NCBI GenBank assembly: GCA_025041195.1
Contig: JAKCFM010000001.1
Span: forward strand, 2,046,001 to 2,110,000
Direction of reading: 5' to 3'
Length of the DNA stretch: 64,000 bases
Source: Halobacteriales archaeon YIM A00013
GTDB lineage: Archaea; Halobacteriota; Halobacteria; Halobacteriales; Haloarculaceae
The notes under the pieces: model-generated
Database searches by the model: none
What the model was told of the DNA's origin: nothing
Seen by the model: the letters and a program-made list of their open reading frames with translations, nothing else
In this document: positions 1 through 8,766 of the stretch, in pieces
How positions within the stretch are numbered: position 1 is the first letter of the stretch
How the letters are laid out: each line of letters opens with the position of its first letter
Translations under genes and position numbers: made by a program

Positions 1-283
1 TGAGAGTGCCAAGGAGTTCCCCGACGCCACCACCGGTCGTCAACGATCCGACGGCCCCACTCACACCAGCCCCGATGATGAAGAAGGTGATCGCACCCAC
101 CGACCAGGTGAGCATGTTCTTCGTCAGCTGGTTGGCCACGTTCTTCGAACGGACCTGTCCGGCCTCAAGCATCGCGAATCCGGCGTGCATGAAGAAGATG
201 AGAAACGTCACCGTCAACACCCACACCATGTTCACCGAGTTCGCGATCGCTCCCGGATCAACCGCCAGAAGGTGCGTGCTCAT
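1..283 (-). CDS. amt: Ammonium transporter, N-terminal part (runs off the window)
   Basis: This is the first 94 codons of an Amt/MEP-type ammonium channel; the rest lies beyond position 1. Amt proteins conduct ammonium/ammonia across the cytoplasmic membrane. The visible part starts MSTHLLAVDPG and continues with a first membrane segment (about residues 17-33), then the family-typical FAMLEAGQVRSKN stretch, then a second hydrophobic segment after NQLTKNMLTWSVGA. The ATG at 283 is preceded 7 bases upstream by a strong Shine-Dalgarno (GGAGGT), so this gene has a real leader, which is not the rule in haloarchaea. In related genomes a PII (glnB/glnK) gene usually accompanies amt, but it would be outside this window. 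Confidence 0.9.
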   Translation of the reverse strand, partial: MSTHLLAVDPGAIANSVNMVWVLTVTFLIFFMHAGFAMLEAGQVRSKNVANQLTKNMLTWSVGAITFFIIGAGVSGAVGSLTTGGGVGELLGTL

Positions 284-644
284 TCACACACCTCCGTGAT
301 TACGGCAGCACTTTGTTTATGTTCGTCCACCATTACGCCATTCTGCTGTGGAAACCAGTAGCGTCTCACGTCGAAACACCACGGAATAGTCACACATAAA
401 GCTTGAGTTGAAAATATGTGATTTCAATACTCAGAATCGTACGGTCGTCCCATTTACCGCACACTGAAGAGAATATAAGGTTGTATTTTGTCCAACCCTT
501 GCACGATTGGCCATTGGTTTCTGGACGGGCGTCCACTGCAAATGTTGCCAGACGGCGCTGTGAGCCTCGTGCGCGCCCCAATCTTTGTGAGTCCTACACA
601 GGGGTGGAAAACTGCTTTCCAATGATGGTTCTGATGGTGGATGT
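284..644. other. Intergenic region between divergent amt and methyltransferase
   Basis: No credible gene is seen in these 361 bases. It must hold both divergent promoters. A 6-bp inverted repeat (CACATA at 393-398, TATGTG at 415-420) lies roughly mid-way and could be a regulator site for the nitrogen-responsive amt gene, but that is only a guess from position. Confidence 0.4.
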
Positions 645-1280
645 ATGGCGGAAAAAACTGCTGTGCGGGAGGGCTACGATCAACTCGCCGAAACCTACAC
701 CGAGAGTCGAACAATTACGTCGCCGGCAACAGAGATTGCCCGATCGTTTGCCGGTGGTTTTTCGTCGGGAGATCGGCTGCTCGACGCTGGCTGTGGTGGT
801 GGCAAGCCAGTGCTCTCGTTGCTCACCGAGCACGCCCGCACGGTCGGTATTGATTTTTCACGGGCACAGCTCGACATTGCCAGATCAAACGCACCATCGA
901 GTGAACTGGCGATGGGCGACCTCACACAACTTCCGTACGGTAACGATACGTTTGCGGGGATCGTCTGTTACTGGGCGTTGATTCACGTTCCGTTGGACGA
1001 GCACCAGGCTGTTATCGATGAGTTCGCGCGGTTGCTCGAACCAGGCGGTCGGTTGCTTCTCATCGAAGGAACAAACGCGTGGACTGGCGAGAACGACGGC
1101 TGGCTTGAGACTGACGTTCGAATGGAGTGGGAAATCGCGGGCGAAACAACAACGGCAACGCAGCTCGAACGCGCCGGATTCGAGATCATCGATCGGACGC
1201 GGGTTGCAGAAAACATGACAGACGATGGTTCGGATGAGCTGCCCTGGGTCGTGTTCGAGGGAGCGGTTGTGGATTACTGA
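645..1280 (+). CDS. Class I SAM-dependent methyltransferase
   Basis: A 211-residue soluble Rossmann-fold methyltransferase of the UbiE/Methyltransf_11 type. Motif I is at residues 45-53 (LLDAGCGGG), the acidic residue that binds the ribose of SAM follows in VGIDFS, and the typical post-motif segment LLEPGGRLLLIEG is at about 130-142. The substrate cannot be told from sequence. The stop codon overlaps the 3' end of the convergent arylsulfotransferase-like gene by 7 bases. There is no operon partner on the same strand. Confidence 0.85.
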   Translation: MAEKTAVREGYDQLAETYTESRTITSPATEIARSFAGGFSSGDRLLDAGCGGGKPVLSLLTEHARTVGIDFSRAQLDIARSNAPSSELAMGDLTQLPYGNDTFAGIVCYWALIHVPLDEHQAVIDEFARLLEPGGRLLLIEGTNAWTGENDGWLETDVRMEWEIAGETTTATQLERAGFEIIDRTRVAENMTDDGSDELPWVVFEGAVVDY

Positions 1281-2533
1281 TTGGCGGTGAGCTCCAGATA
1301 GCCACCGAAACCACTCGAGATGAGTCCGCCAACCAACACGAGCACGTGGAGTTCAGTCACCCAGAACGGGAGCGCAACCACGTGTCGCGCGCTGTCGAGT
1401 AGATAGGAGACCACCGGAATGGAGATTCGACTGTTGCTGTTGACCGATGAATCATCGGTCGAGAGCACGGGGCCGGTCGCGTTCTCTCCAACGCCGACGT
1501 AATCGGCCTCGTATGGCAGGTAGTTTGCCTGATGGCTCCAGAGCTCCGTTCCGTTCTCATCAACCATGACGACGCGGTTGTTCAGCGTGTCAGTGATAAG
1601 CGTCCGGCCATCGGGGAGTCGGTCGGCATCGCGTGGCCAGTCGAACGGCACCTCGCCGGTGTCGTGGAGCGTCCACCCTGGTGTCCAGTCGCCGTTTTCT
1701 CGGATCAGTTCGACGACGCGGTCGTTGTGGCTGTCAGCGACGAGCACTGCATCCTCGGTCAGTTGCTGTGGGTTGTGTTGCTGATTCAGCACGCGTTTCG
1801 ATTCGTCGGCGTTGATCACCTGCTGGACGCCAGCCCCGCGTTCGATGATCACGAGCTGTTTTGCGTTTCTGACGCTGACGAGAAAGCGATCATTACCAAG
1901 AAAATCCACGTCGTTGATGTGGAGCCAGTCGGTTTTCGTTGGGTCTGGGGGCGCGTCGTATCGACTCGATGCGTTCCAGCTCCAGGTGATTTCGTCGCCG
2001 TCTACCGTGAAGACGCGCTCGTGGTCCATATCCGTCAGCACGACCTCGCCGCTCGGCAACAGCTCTACGTCGTGGACCTCGCTGTTCACGTCTGATCGCA
2101 CCGGGAACGTGTACTCTCGGATTACGTGTGGCTCTGGATCGGGCTTGATCAGGCGAAAGCCGGTTTTCGAACACGGCGTGTCGTACGGCTCACAGCCCGA
2201 CTGGTAGCCCTTTTTCATGAACGCGGTCAGCACCGTCCCGTTGTCAAGCACGGAGACGTCGAAATACGCGTGGGCATCGCCATACTCCCAGAGCGTTGTG
2301 CCGGTGTTGTTGATCATCCGAACGTGGGCTTCGTCCATCCCACCGAAGCGGTTCGTTCCGGACTGCAGTCCGATCGCTACCTTGAACTCCTCGTCATCCG
2401 TTCCATTGAGGCTCGACTGGGCGGTGATATCTGGCGCTGTGAGTGCAGATACGGAAAATGCCAGTACGATGCTCCCAATTCCAAGCAGCAACAACGCTTT
2501 CCCAGTCCACGTGGGCACCGACTGACGGTTCAT
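1274..2533 (-). CDS. Arylsulfotransferase-like exported beta-propeller protein
   Basis: A 419-residue protein with an N-terminal hydrophobic signal or anchor (about residues 11-33) and a C-terminal membrane segment (about 390-410). Between them is a repeat-rich region resembling the arylsulfotransferase (ASST) propeller family: repeated units such as HDVELLPSGEVVLTD, HINDVDFLGNDRFLVS, and DRLPDGRTLITDTLNNRVVM. Haloarchaeal members of this family are membrane-tethered with the propeller outside the cell. The sulfotransfer activity is not established for them, and no phosphosulfate donor site is recognisable here. It converges with the methyltransferase gene. Family call is fairly firm, activity is not. 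Confidence 0.75.
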   Translation of the reverse strand: MNRQSVPTWTGKALLLLGIGSIVLAFSVSALTAPDITAQSSLNGTDDEEFKVAIGLQSGTNRFGGMDEAHVRMINNTGTTLWEYGDAHAYFDVSVLDNGTVLTAFMKKGYQSGCEPYDTPCSKTGFRLIKPDPEPHVIREYTFPVRSDVNSEVHDVELLPSGEVVLTDMDHERVFTVDGDEITWSWNASSRYDAPPDPTKTDWLHINDVDFLGNDRFLVSVRNAKQLVIIERGAGVQQVINADESKRVLNQQHNPQQLTEDAVLVADSHNDRVVELIRENGDWTPGWTLHDTGEVPFDWPRDADRLPDGRTLITDTLNNRVVMVDENGTELWSHQANYLPYEADYVGVGENATGPVLSTDDSSVNSNSRISIPVVSYLLDSARHVVALPFWVTELHVLVLVGGLISSGFGGYLELTANQ

Positions 2534-2934
2534 TACTCGTTACTGAGCTGGCAACTACGTATTAGGATTGTGGTCTTTCACGCTAGTTGCTAGGACCGTT
2601 GGGGACTGGCGGTTGCCCGTCATTCGTTCTATTATAATATGGTTGATACTCTGCGGATATGGCGTTTTCGAAAGATAGAGGCAGCCCTCAGACTGTGTAC
2701 TGCCCATATATTACATCCAAGAAAACTTTCCAAACTATAATAGTTTCAATATATCGCACCTATTGCCGCCTCTACGCTATAGAATCGCAAATCAACTGAC
2801 CTGGCACGTGAGTATGGGGACAATCATAGATCTTGACTGATTTCGCTCAGGAGAGACCCCCCTGAGACCACTCCCTCCAGAAATAATGACGGTCTATCAA
2901 CATTCGTTAAAAATTGTAAGATATATGCATTCTA
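2534..2934. other. AT-rich intergenic region before the toxin-antitoxin pair
   Basis: About 400 bases without a credible gene, clearly richer in A+T than the neighbours. A hairpin-forming segment CTCAGG...CCTGAG at 2846-2866 lies about 70 bases past the toxin stop codon on the minus strand and could act as a 3' end signal. A 7-bp inverted repeat GCAACTA (2551-2557) / TAGTTGC (2584-2590) lies upstream of the arylsulfotransferase-like gene. The low G+C together with the adjoining toxin-antitoxin genes suggests transferred DNA. Confidence 0.45.
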
Positions 2935-3267
2935 TCAAGATTCCGGTTCGGTGTGCTGGACGATCTCTTCAGCCACGGCATGAATCACTTCGTTGGATGC
3001 CTGTGCCACACGGCGATTAATCTCTGTGGCTTCAAATTCGTGTAATGACCACGGGTTTACGAAACTCGGGAGAACGTTCAACGACCCTTCACTGAAATCG
3101 TCACTATCCAGCCGAATTGCTTCGTCGCGTTCTCTTGACGTCACAATCGCTACTGTGTACTGTTTACCCTGATACGGCCTGTCGGCGTTCGACACGATCA
3201 TGACCGGTCGTAGCCCATCCGCATACGGGTTCTCAACGAGGACTATCGAACCTTGTGCGTATACCAT
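2935..3267 (-). CDS. PemK/MazF-family toxin (type II toxin-antitoxin)
   Basis: A 110-residue protein with the PemK/MazF fold signature: GSIVLVENPYADG at residues 6-18, then RPVMIVSNADR and VAIVTSRER. These toxins are ribosome-independent or ribosome-linked mRNA endonucleases in the cytoplasm. The ATG directly follows the stop codon of the antitoxin gene with no spacer, so the pair is certainly co-translated. The surrounding DNA is AT-rich and sits next to a tRNA with duplicated fragments, which fits a mobile stabilisation module. Catalytic residues cannot be assigned with certainty by eye. Confidence 0.8.
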   Translation of the reverse strand: MVYAQGSIVLVENPYADGLRPVMIVSNADRPYQGKQYTVAIVTSRERDEAIRLDSDDFSEGSLNVLPSFVNPWSLHEFEATEINRRVAQASNEVIHAVAEEIVQHTEPES

Positions 3268-3504
3268 CTACGCGTTCTCTCCAAGGTCCTCAAGGTCGCT
3301 CGACCAGCCTGGATTCTCTCCGTAGTAGTCGTCACCGTACTGTTCAACGATCGATTCGCGGCTAAGGCGGCGTGCAAATGCACTATCGTCGCTCGCGTCC
3401 ATCAACCGCTGTATCACGTCCTCGTAAGAGTCACCACGTGCTTTTAGGTTGTGTAGTTTGTCTGCTAATTCTTCGCTTACGCTTATCGTCGTTCGAGAGC
3501 TCAT
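3268..3504 (-). CDS. Antitoxin, ribbon-helix-helix/VapB-like
   Basis: A 78-residue partner of the toxin immediately downstream. The N-terminal 38 residues (SSRTTISVSEELADKLHNLK then SYEDVIQRLM) look like the DNA-binding ribbon-helix-helix part found in haloarchaeal VapB/DUF217-like antitoxins. The acidic C-terminal tail (YGDDYYGENPGWSSDLEDLG) would wrap the toxin. Such antitoxins usually bind their own promoter. The more usual haloarchaeal partner of this antitoxin type is a PIN-domain VapC, so pairing with a PemK-type toxin is a module swap. Confidence 0.75.
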   Translation of the reverse strand: MSSRTTISVSEELADKLHNLKARGDSYEDVIQRLMDASDDSAFARRLSRESIVEQYGDDYYGENPGWSSDLEDLGENA

Positions 3505-3812
3505 ACTACTATTTAATCAGTCAGGCTATAAAAATCCATTCAGTGAATGCATTTATATATTAGGAGGAGATGGAGACACACCTGCACCACGATACTATAG
3601 CAGTTGGCTCACCATCTCGACAATGGATCGCGATCGAAGCCGTTGCTCGTGAGTATCGCAATTTGATCAGTGTAAAGTGAGAGTGATCGATAAAAGGGTG
3701 CTCACAATAGATTCGCTGGGATTTGAACTGAGTAGGACGATCGCTCACTGCGTTCGCGCTGCGACCTACGTGTTCAAATCCCAGCTCGCCATCTCCTCAC
3801 TCCGTTCGTCGA
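3505..3812. other. AT-rich flank with partial tRNA copies
   Basis: No protein gene is credible here. The left part is AT-rich and holds the toxin-antitoxin promoter. At 3713-3728 there is a 16-base exact copy of the tRNA-Ala T-arm/acceptor end (also at 3818-3833), and an inverted 14-base copy of the T-arm lies at 3772-3785. The two outer copies (3715-3728 and 3772-3785) plus an inner GTAGG/CCTAC pair form a long imperfect hairpin. This looks like the scar of integration at the tRNA gene. Confidence 0.6.
3713..3785. repeat. Inverted pair of tRNA-Ala 3'-end fragments (att-like scar)
   Basis: The segment TCGCTGGGATTTGAAC (3713-3728) repeats the 3' part of the intact tRNA-Ala (3818-3833) exactly, 105 bases away. 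GTTCAAATCCCAGC at 3772-3785 is the same T-arm in the opposite orientation. tRNA 3' ends are the usual attachment sites of archaeal integrases, so this looks like an attachment-site remnant. No integrase gene is present next to it. Confidence 0.6.
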
Positions 3813-3884
3813 TGGACTCGCTGGGATTTGAACCCAGGGCCTCTTCCTTGCGAAGGAAGCGATCTGCCGCTGATCTACGAGCCC
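3813..3884 (-). tRNA. tRNA-Ala (anticodon CGC)
   Basis: A complete 72-base cloverleaf on the minus strand. The acceptor stem is GGGCTCG with CGAGTCC and includes the G3:U70 wobble pair that identifies alanine tRNAs. The anticodon arm is CTTCC-TTCGCAA-GGAAG, giving anticodon CGC. The T-arm is CTGGG-TTCAAAT-CCCAG. The discriminator is A and no CCA is encoded. It lies upstream of nothing obvious on its strand and next to tRNA-fragment repeats. Confidence 0.95.
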
Positions 3885-3995
3885 GCAGTCCGACCAAGTC
3901 TCCCATTCCGGTTAACACTTTCCGTTCACGCGCTGACGCGAAAGATGCGCGTGAGATACGACCGTTCCTATCGGCACCGACCGTCTCTAACGCGA

Positions 3996-4304
3996 TTAGT
4001 CCTCAAGGACGATTTCGATGCTCACGTCATTCGGGACCTGAATCCGCATCAGCTGCCGAAGCGCGCGCTCGTCAGCGTCAATGTCGATCAGCCGCTTGTG
4101 AACGCGCATCTCCCAGTGCTCCCACGTTGCCGTCCCCTCACCATCTGGAGACTTCCGACACGGAACGCCCAGCGTCTTCGTCGGCAACGGCACTGGGCCC
4201 GAGAGACTCACTCCAGTCTTATCGGCGATCTCTCGAACGTCGTCGCAGATCGTGTCAAGATCGTTTGGGCTGGTTCCCGCCAGCCGAACGCGTGCTTGTT
4301 GCAT
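3996..4304 (-). CDS. rpsJ: 30S ribosomal protein S10
   Basis: Archaeal uS10, 102 residues, the usual length. Recognisable segments are [14 protein letters not shown] at the start, [23 protein letters not shown] in the middle and [26 protein letters not shown] near the end. S10 is part of the head of the small subunit. The gene begins 5 bases after the tuf stop codon, so the two are one operon, as in most archaea. Confidence 0.98.
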   Translation of the reverse strand: MQQARVRLAGTSPNDLDTICDDVREIADKTGVSLSGPVPLPTKTLGVPCRKSPDGEGTATWEHWEMRVHKRLIDIDADERALRQLMRIQVPNDVSIEIVLED

Positions 4305-4309
4305 TTATG

Positions 4310-5575
4310 TTATCGCTCCTCGACGCTCCGGACCTGCCCCGCAGCAATGGTCTGACCCATGTCACGGATGGCGAAGCTCCCGAGCTCGGGGATCTCCGAC
4401 GCTGGCTCGATCGAGATTGGCTTCTGTGGCCGAACCGTCACCATCGCGGCGTCGCCGCTCTTGATGAAGTCCGGGTTCTCTTCTTTGATCTCACCGCTGG
4501 CCGGATCGAGCTTCGCGTCAAGCGACTCGATCGTACAGGCGACCTGTGCGGTGTGTGCGTGGAACACTGGCGTGTAACCGGCCGTGATCACACTTGGGTG
4601 CTGCATGACGACAATCTGAGCCTGGAACGTCTCGGCGACCGATGGGGGCTCCTCGGCCGGACCACAGACGTCTCCACGGCGGATGTCGTCCTTGCCGATG
4701 CCACGAACGTTGAATCCAACGTTGTCGCCCGGCTCCGCTTTTGGCACCTCCTCGTGGTGCATCTCGACGGTCTTGACCTCACCGGAGGCATCGCTTGGCT
4801 GGAACGAAACGTTTGTGCCAGCCTCAAGCAGTCCCGTCTCGACACGACCGACCGGCACCGTACCGATGCCCGAAATCGTGTACACGTCCTGGATCGGAAG
4901 TCGAAGCGGCGCGTCCGTCGGTGGCTCGACTTCAGGCAGCTCGTTGAGCGCATCGAGAATCGTCTCTCCGTCGTACCACGGCGTGTTGTCCGACAGATCC
5001 GAGACGTTGTCGCCCTCGAAGGCCGACGTCGGGATGAACTTCGTGTTGTTGGCGTTGAACTGGACCTGACTGAGCAGCTGACTGACTTCCTCTGTGACTG
5101 CCTCGAAGTCGTCCTCGCTGTAGTCGACGAGGTCCATTTTGTTCACTGCAATGATCAGCTCGTTGATACCGAGCGTACGCGAGAGGAAGACGTGCTCCTG
5201 GGTCTGTGGCTGTACACCGTCGTCAGCCGCCACGACGAGCACTGCGTTGTCTGCCTGGCTCGCACCAGTGATCATGTTCTTCACGAAGTCGCGGTGGCCC
5301 GGCGTGTCCACGATAGTGAAGTAGTAGTCGTCAGTGTCAAATTCCTGATGGGCGATGTCGATGGTGACACCACGCTCGCGCTCCTCGGCGAGGTTATCCA
5401 TCACGTAGGCGAACTCGAAGCCGCCTTTGCCTTTCTCCTCTGCCTCTTCGCGGTGCTGTTCGATCACGTGCTCCGGGACACTGCCTGTCTCAAAGAGCAG
5501 TCGACCGACGAGCGTACTCTTCCCGTGGTCGACGTGACCGATAATCGCCAAATTCTGGTGTGGTTTGTCTGCCAT
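4310..5575 (-). CDS. tuf: Translation elongation factor EF-1alpha
   Basis: The 421-residue archaeal EF-1alpha GTPase carries aminoacyl-tRNA to the ribosome. The G domain shows G1 GHVDHGKST (residues 13-21), G3 DTPGHRDF, and G4 NKMD; domains 2 and 3 follow at normal length. The switch region contains the [19 protein letters not shown] stretch typical of the family. It leads the tuf-rpsJ operon. A TATA-like box lies about 50 bases upstream of the ATG (see separate entry). Confidence 0.99.
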   Translation of the reverse strand: MADKPHQNLAIIGHVDHGKSTLVGRLLFETGSVPEHVIEQHREEAEEKGKGGFEFAYVMDNLAEERERGVTIDIAHQEFDTDDYYFTIVDTPGHRDFVKNMITGASQADNAVLVVAADDGVQPQTQEHVFLSRTLGINELIIAVNKMDLVDYSEDDFEAVTEEVSQLLSQVQFNANNTKFIPTSAFEGDNVSDLSDNTPWYDGETILDALNELPEVEPPTDAPLRLPIQDVYTISGIGTVPVGRVETGLLEAGTNVSFQPSDASGEVKTVEMHHEEVPKAEPGDNVGFNVRGIGKDDIRRGDVCGPAEEPPSVAETFQAQIVVMQHPSVITAGYTPVFHAHTAQVACTIESLDAKLDPASGEIKEENPDFIKSGDAAMVTVRPQKPISIEPASEIPELGSFAIRDMGQTIAAGQVRSVEER

Positions 5576-5621
5576 TGATATCTCACGCGCAAAGCGCTGT
5601 AGGGGTTACTACCGGGTGAAA

Positions 5622-5630
5622 CTCATAAAA
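5622..5630 (-). promoter_or_regulatory. Probable TATA box of the tuf-rpsJ operon
   Basis: On the minus strand TTTTATGAG follows a purine-rich BRE-like segment (CGAAATCG). With the usual 25-27 base distance the transcript would start near 5597, leaving a short leader of about 20 bases before the ATG at 5575. Confidence 0.5.
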
Positions 5631-5741
5631 CGATTTCGAAAGCTTGGCCCGCACACCCGCTTCGCGTACAGCGGTTTGACAGATCGTCACACGATTGACA
5701 ACCTTTGGCCATACTCCGGGCTGTGTGCATGACCGCCGAAC

Positions 5742-6683
5742 TTATTCTAGTAATCCAATATCTCTCAACACGGCGGTGGCGGTTTCGTGACCACCGGCAC
5801 CTCGGCCACTCACATTGAGTCGGCCAGCGTGTTGGGTCTCGATCTGCACGATGTTCTGTGTCCCGGAGACGGCGAGCGTGCCGGATTCTGGGACGAGTCG
5901 TGGGCCAACGAGAATCCGTTCGTCGGCAACGTCGCCGATGAGGCGGATCGTTCGTCCGTCTTCGGCGGCGAGCGAGAGTGCTGATGCGGGCACGTTCTGA
6001 ATCCCTTCGACGGTGGCATCCTCGATCGTGTAGCCACCGCCATAGAGAACGTTGGCGATGATCACACATTTGAGCGCGGCGTCAGTTCCATCCACATCGA
6101 ACGTCGGGTCTGCTTCTGCGACGCCGAGATCCTGGGCTTCTGCGAGCACGTGCTCGTAGTCCAGCGAATCGGTTGCCATTCGCGAGAGGATGAAGTTCGC
6201 CGTTCCGTTGAGCACACCCCTGACGGCCGATACGGAGTCCGAATCGAAGGCGTCAATCGTCGAAACGACTGGTATCGCGCCGCCGACAGTGGCATCGAAC
6301 AGCATGGTCCCCTCGCTTTCTCGTTCTACCCGTCGAACGTCGTCGTATCGTTCAGCAACGGGCCCCTTGTTCGCGAGGACGACATGTCGGTCGCGTTCGA
6401 GGGCGGACGTGACGTGACTGTATCCTGGTTCGGCATCGCCGAGCGTCGTCGGTGTTGCTTCGATGAGCGCGTCGTACGCTCCATCGAGCAGATCTGCGGG
6501 TGCCAACTGGCCAACCGTGTTGTCCGTTCGTTTCCGTTCGAGAACGGCTTCGACGTCAATGCCACCGGGATCGACCGCCGCACTTGAGGAATCTCCAATG
6601 CCGGTGACAGTGTGGCCGTACGTCGAGGCAAGCTCTGCGACGCTGGTACCAACCGCTCCTGCGCCCATGATGGCGAGTTTCAC
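5742..6683 (-). CDS. hom: Homoserine dehydrogenase
   Basis: A 313-residue NAD(P)-dependent enzyme reducing aspartate semialdehyde to homoserine for threonine and methionine synthesis. The nucleotide-binding loop is GAGAVG (residues 7-12). The substrate-binding segments GVLNGTANFIL and the GVAEADPTFDVDGTDAALK signature with its active-site lysine are present, as is the conserved NKGPVA. It lacks a C-terminal ACT regulatory domain. Instead the start codon overlaps by 4 bases the stop of a separate ACT-domain gene, so regulation may be supplied in trans by that partner. Confidence 0.95.
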   Translation of the reverse strand: MKLAIMGAGAVGTSVAELASTYGHTVTGIGDSSSAAVDPGGIDVEAVLERKRTDNTVGQLAPADLLDGAYDALIEATPTTLGDAEPGYSHVTSALERDRHVVLANKGPVAERYDDVRRVERESEGTMLFDATVGGAIPVVSTIDAFDSDSVSAVRGVLNGTANFILSRMATDSLDYEHVLAEAQDLGVAEADPTFDVDGTDAALKCVIIANVLYGGGYTIEDATVEGIQNVPASALSLAAEDGRTIRLIGDVADERILVGPRLVPESGTLAVSGTQNIVQIETQHAGRLNVSGRGAGGHETATAVLRDIGLLE

Positions 6684-7210
6684 GCGGTCTCACCCCCGGC
6701 AAGCGGTGAGATAACCTGGAGTTCCTGGTCGTACGCCACGCCACGGACGGCTTCGAGAGCAGCGTCGCTGGCTCCTGTGTGGACCGCGAGGCGGAGGCGT
6801 GCACTCGACGGATCGGCCGCCGATTCACCGACTGATAGGGTGACGTTCTTGATCGAGCAGTCGGACTCGGATTCGATCCGTGAGAGTGTCTCGGAAAGAT
6901 TGCTCTGGAGCAGTTGTCCGACGAGCACGACCGTTAGCTCGTCGCCGTACTGTTCCGTGCCGGCCTGAACGACGTTAACGCCAGTCTCACGCAAGGCAGT
7001 CACAATCCGTTCGAAGCGCTCGGCAGTCGCCTCGACATCAACCGCAACCGGAATCTGTCCCCGCGGTGTCCGATTGCCACGCTCGTGGAAAATCGAGAGC
7101 AGATTGCCGCCGTTGTCGGCGATCGGTCCGAGTGCGTTGAGTAGTTCGCCCGGCTCATCATCGAGTTCGAGCCGAACGGTGTGAGCACGGACCGGATCAC
7201 GGTCGCTCAT
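6680..7210 (-). CDS. ACT-domain protein coupled to homoserine dehydrogenase
   Basis: A 176-residue protein made of an N-terminal ACT domain (HTVRLELDDEPGELLNALGPIADNGGNLLSIFHER...) and a second ACT-like half. ACT domains bind amino acids and control enzymes allosterically. The ATG at 7210 is chosen because a good Shine-Dalgarno (GGAGGT) lies 6 bases before it; an in-frame upstream ATG at 7261 has no such support. The last codons overlap the hom start by 4 bases, so the two are translationally coupled. Acting as the detached allosteric subunit of homoserine dehydrogenase is an inference from context. Confidence 0.85.
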   Translation of the reverse strand: MSDRDPVRAHTVRLELDDEPGELLNALGPIADNGGNLLSIFHERGNRTPRGQIPVAVDVEATAERFERIVTALRETGVNVVQAGTEQYGDELTVVLVGQLLQSNLSETLSRIESESDCSIKNVTLSVGESAADPSSARLRLAVHTGASDAALEAVRGVAYDQELQVISPLAGGETA

Positions 7211-7367
7211 CCGGCCACCTCCGTGCTGTCTCGCGTCGATAGCATTGTCGTGACCAATCACGAGAACACCTTAATCACCTCGTTCGTCACGTATGCTTGC
7301 CGGTGATTCGATGCGGACAGACTGCGACCAAAGACCTAAACCAAACATCGTAATAATAATAATCGTA

Positions 7368-8762
7368 ATGTTGTTCCACGACCGTACTGACGAATTGACA
7401 ACACTGCGAGAACAGCACGATCGAGATTCGTTGAGTATGGTTGTGATCTATGGCCGTAGACGAGTTGGAAAAACTGAGCTCGTGAAGAAGATATGTGAAG
7501 AAACAGACAGTATATATCATCTGGCAACAAAGGATGCTCCAGCAGTCCAGCAGAGAAAGCTCCTTGAAGAGCTCGCAGCATTCGACGAAAGCCGGGTTCC
7601 ACGTCATTCGGATTGGCACGACGTGATGGAGTATTTGGGAGAGATTCTTTGCAGTACGTCTCCACTCATCGCTATTGACGAGTTTCCGTACCAGATTGAA
7701 TCGGACGAAGCGGTGCTCGGTGCACTCCAAACGGTAGTTGATGGAATTCAGGAACAAACCGAGGGAACACTAATTCTGTGTGGATCATCAATCGGGGTCA
7801 TGGAGTCCGACGTTCTGGGCCGAGAAAGTCCATTATTTGGCCGCCGTAGCGGTCAAATTGATCTTCAACCGTTTTCGTTTTCCACGGCAAACGAAGTAAT
7901 TGAGTATTCATTTATTGACAGCATCCGAACGTACGCAGTTGCTGGGGGGATGCCGATGTATCTCATGTTGTTCGACTACGCGCAGCCAATAGCTGACAAC
8001 TTGCTTCAAAACCACCTCTCAAAAACGTCAATTCTGTTCTCTGAACCAGAGTTTTTGCTTCGATCGGAGCTCCGCGAGCCATCGCGTTATATGTCAATTT
8101 TAGAATCAATAGCGCTTGGAGCGACAACTCCAAACGAGATGGCTGGCCACACAGGGATAGACAGTACGCAGCTTCCGAATTATCTCTCCCGATTACAACG
8201 CCTTAGATTGATCGAACGGACAGTTCCGGTGACTGCAGAACAACAACGATCGAAGCGATCTCTGTACTCGATCAAGGATCCGTTTCTCAGGTTCTGGTTT
8301 CGATTCGTTGAACCAAATCAATCAGGAATCGAACAGGCTCCGGAACAGGTGCTCGACAATCGGATTCTCCCTGATCTCGACCGGTTCGTTTCACAGACGT
8401 TCGAGGACGTCGCACGAGAGTGTGTCTGGGAGTGCATCCGTTCTTCTTCGTTCAGTGGAAATTACGGGAGCGTTGGCAGCTGGTGGTACGGGGAGGAGGA
8501 GATAGATGTCGTTGCACTAGATGATCGAACACCTTCAGTGCTGTTGGGTGAATGTAAATGGACATCCACCCCGATTGGTATGGATCTCGTGAACCAACTC
8601 ACAGAGAAAGCAGATCAGGTCCGCTGGAAAACCGGAGCTCGTAATGAGGAGTTTGCGATTTTCTCGCGAGCCGGTTTTGAAAACGGCGTTCGAGCACAGT
8701 GTGACGATCGGTGGCACCTGTTCGATCTCGATGACATGCAAGCCGTCTTCGAGGACAAGTAG
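7368..8762 (+). CDS. Archaeal AAA ATPase with C-terminal DUF234-type domain
   Basis: A 464-residue member of the archaeal ATPase family (ATPase_2 with DUF234). The P-loop is YGRRRVGKTEL (about residues 29-39), the Walker B region contains PLIAIDEFPYQ and the arginine/sensor region contains TLILCGSSIGVME. A winged-helix-like middle is followed by SLYSIKDPFLRFWFRFVEPN, typical of DUF234, and a nuclease-like GECKWTS segment near the end. The function of the family is unknown. The ATG at 7368 is preceded by a run of TAA/TAATAAT triplets, so initiation is probably leaderless. It stands alone and its base composition is lower in G+C than the flanking hom and fusA genes, so it may have been acquired. 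Confidence 0.85.
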   Translation: MLFHDRTDELTTLREQHDRDSLSMVVIYGRRRVGKTELVKKICEETDSIYHLATKDAPAVQQRKLLEELAAFDESRVPRHSDWHDVMEYLGEILCSTSPLIAIDEFPYQIESDEAVLGALQTVVDGIQEQTEGTLILCGSSIGVMESDVLGRESPLFGRRSGQIDLQPFSFSTANEVIEYSFIDSIRTYAVAGGMPMYLMLFDYAQPIADNLLQNHLSKTSILFSEPEFLLRSELREPSRYMSILESIALGATTPNEMAGHTGIDSTQLPNYLSRLQRLRLIERTVPVTAEQQRSKRSLYSIKDPFLRFWFRFVEPNQSGIEQAPEQVLDNRILPDLDRFVSQTFEDVARECVWECIRSSSFSGNYGSVGSWWYGEEEIDVVALDDRTPSVLLGECKWTSTPIGMDLVNQLTEKADQVRWKTGARNEEFAIFSRAGFENGVRAQCDDRWHLFDLDDMQAVFEDK

Positions 8763-8766
8763 CCAG

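Noticed and set aside
3677-5578. 633-codon open frame on the plus strand across tuf and rpsJ
   Set aside because: It is antisense to two certain genes. Long antisense frames are a by-product of the high G+C third position bias. No domain is recognisable.
7340-7368. TAA/TAATAAT triplet run before the AAA ATPase
   Set aside because: A short AT-rich run that is adequately explained as promoter/leaderless context, not a repeat array.
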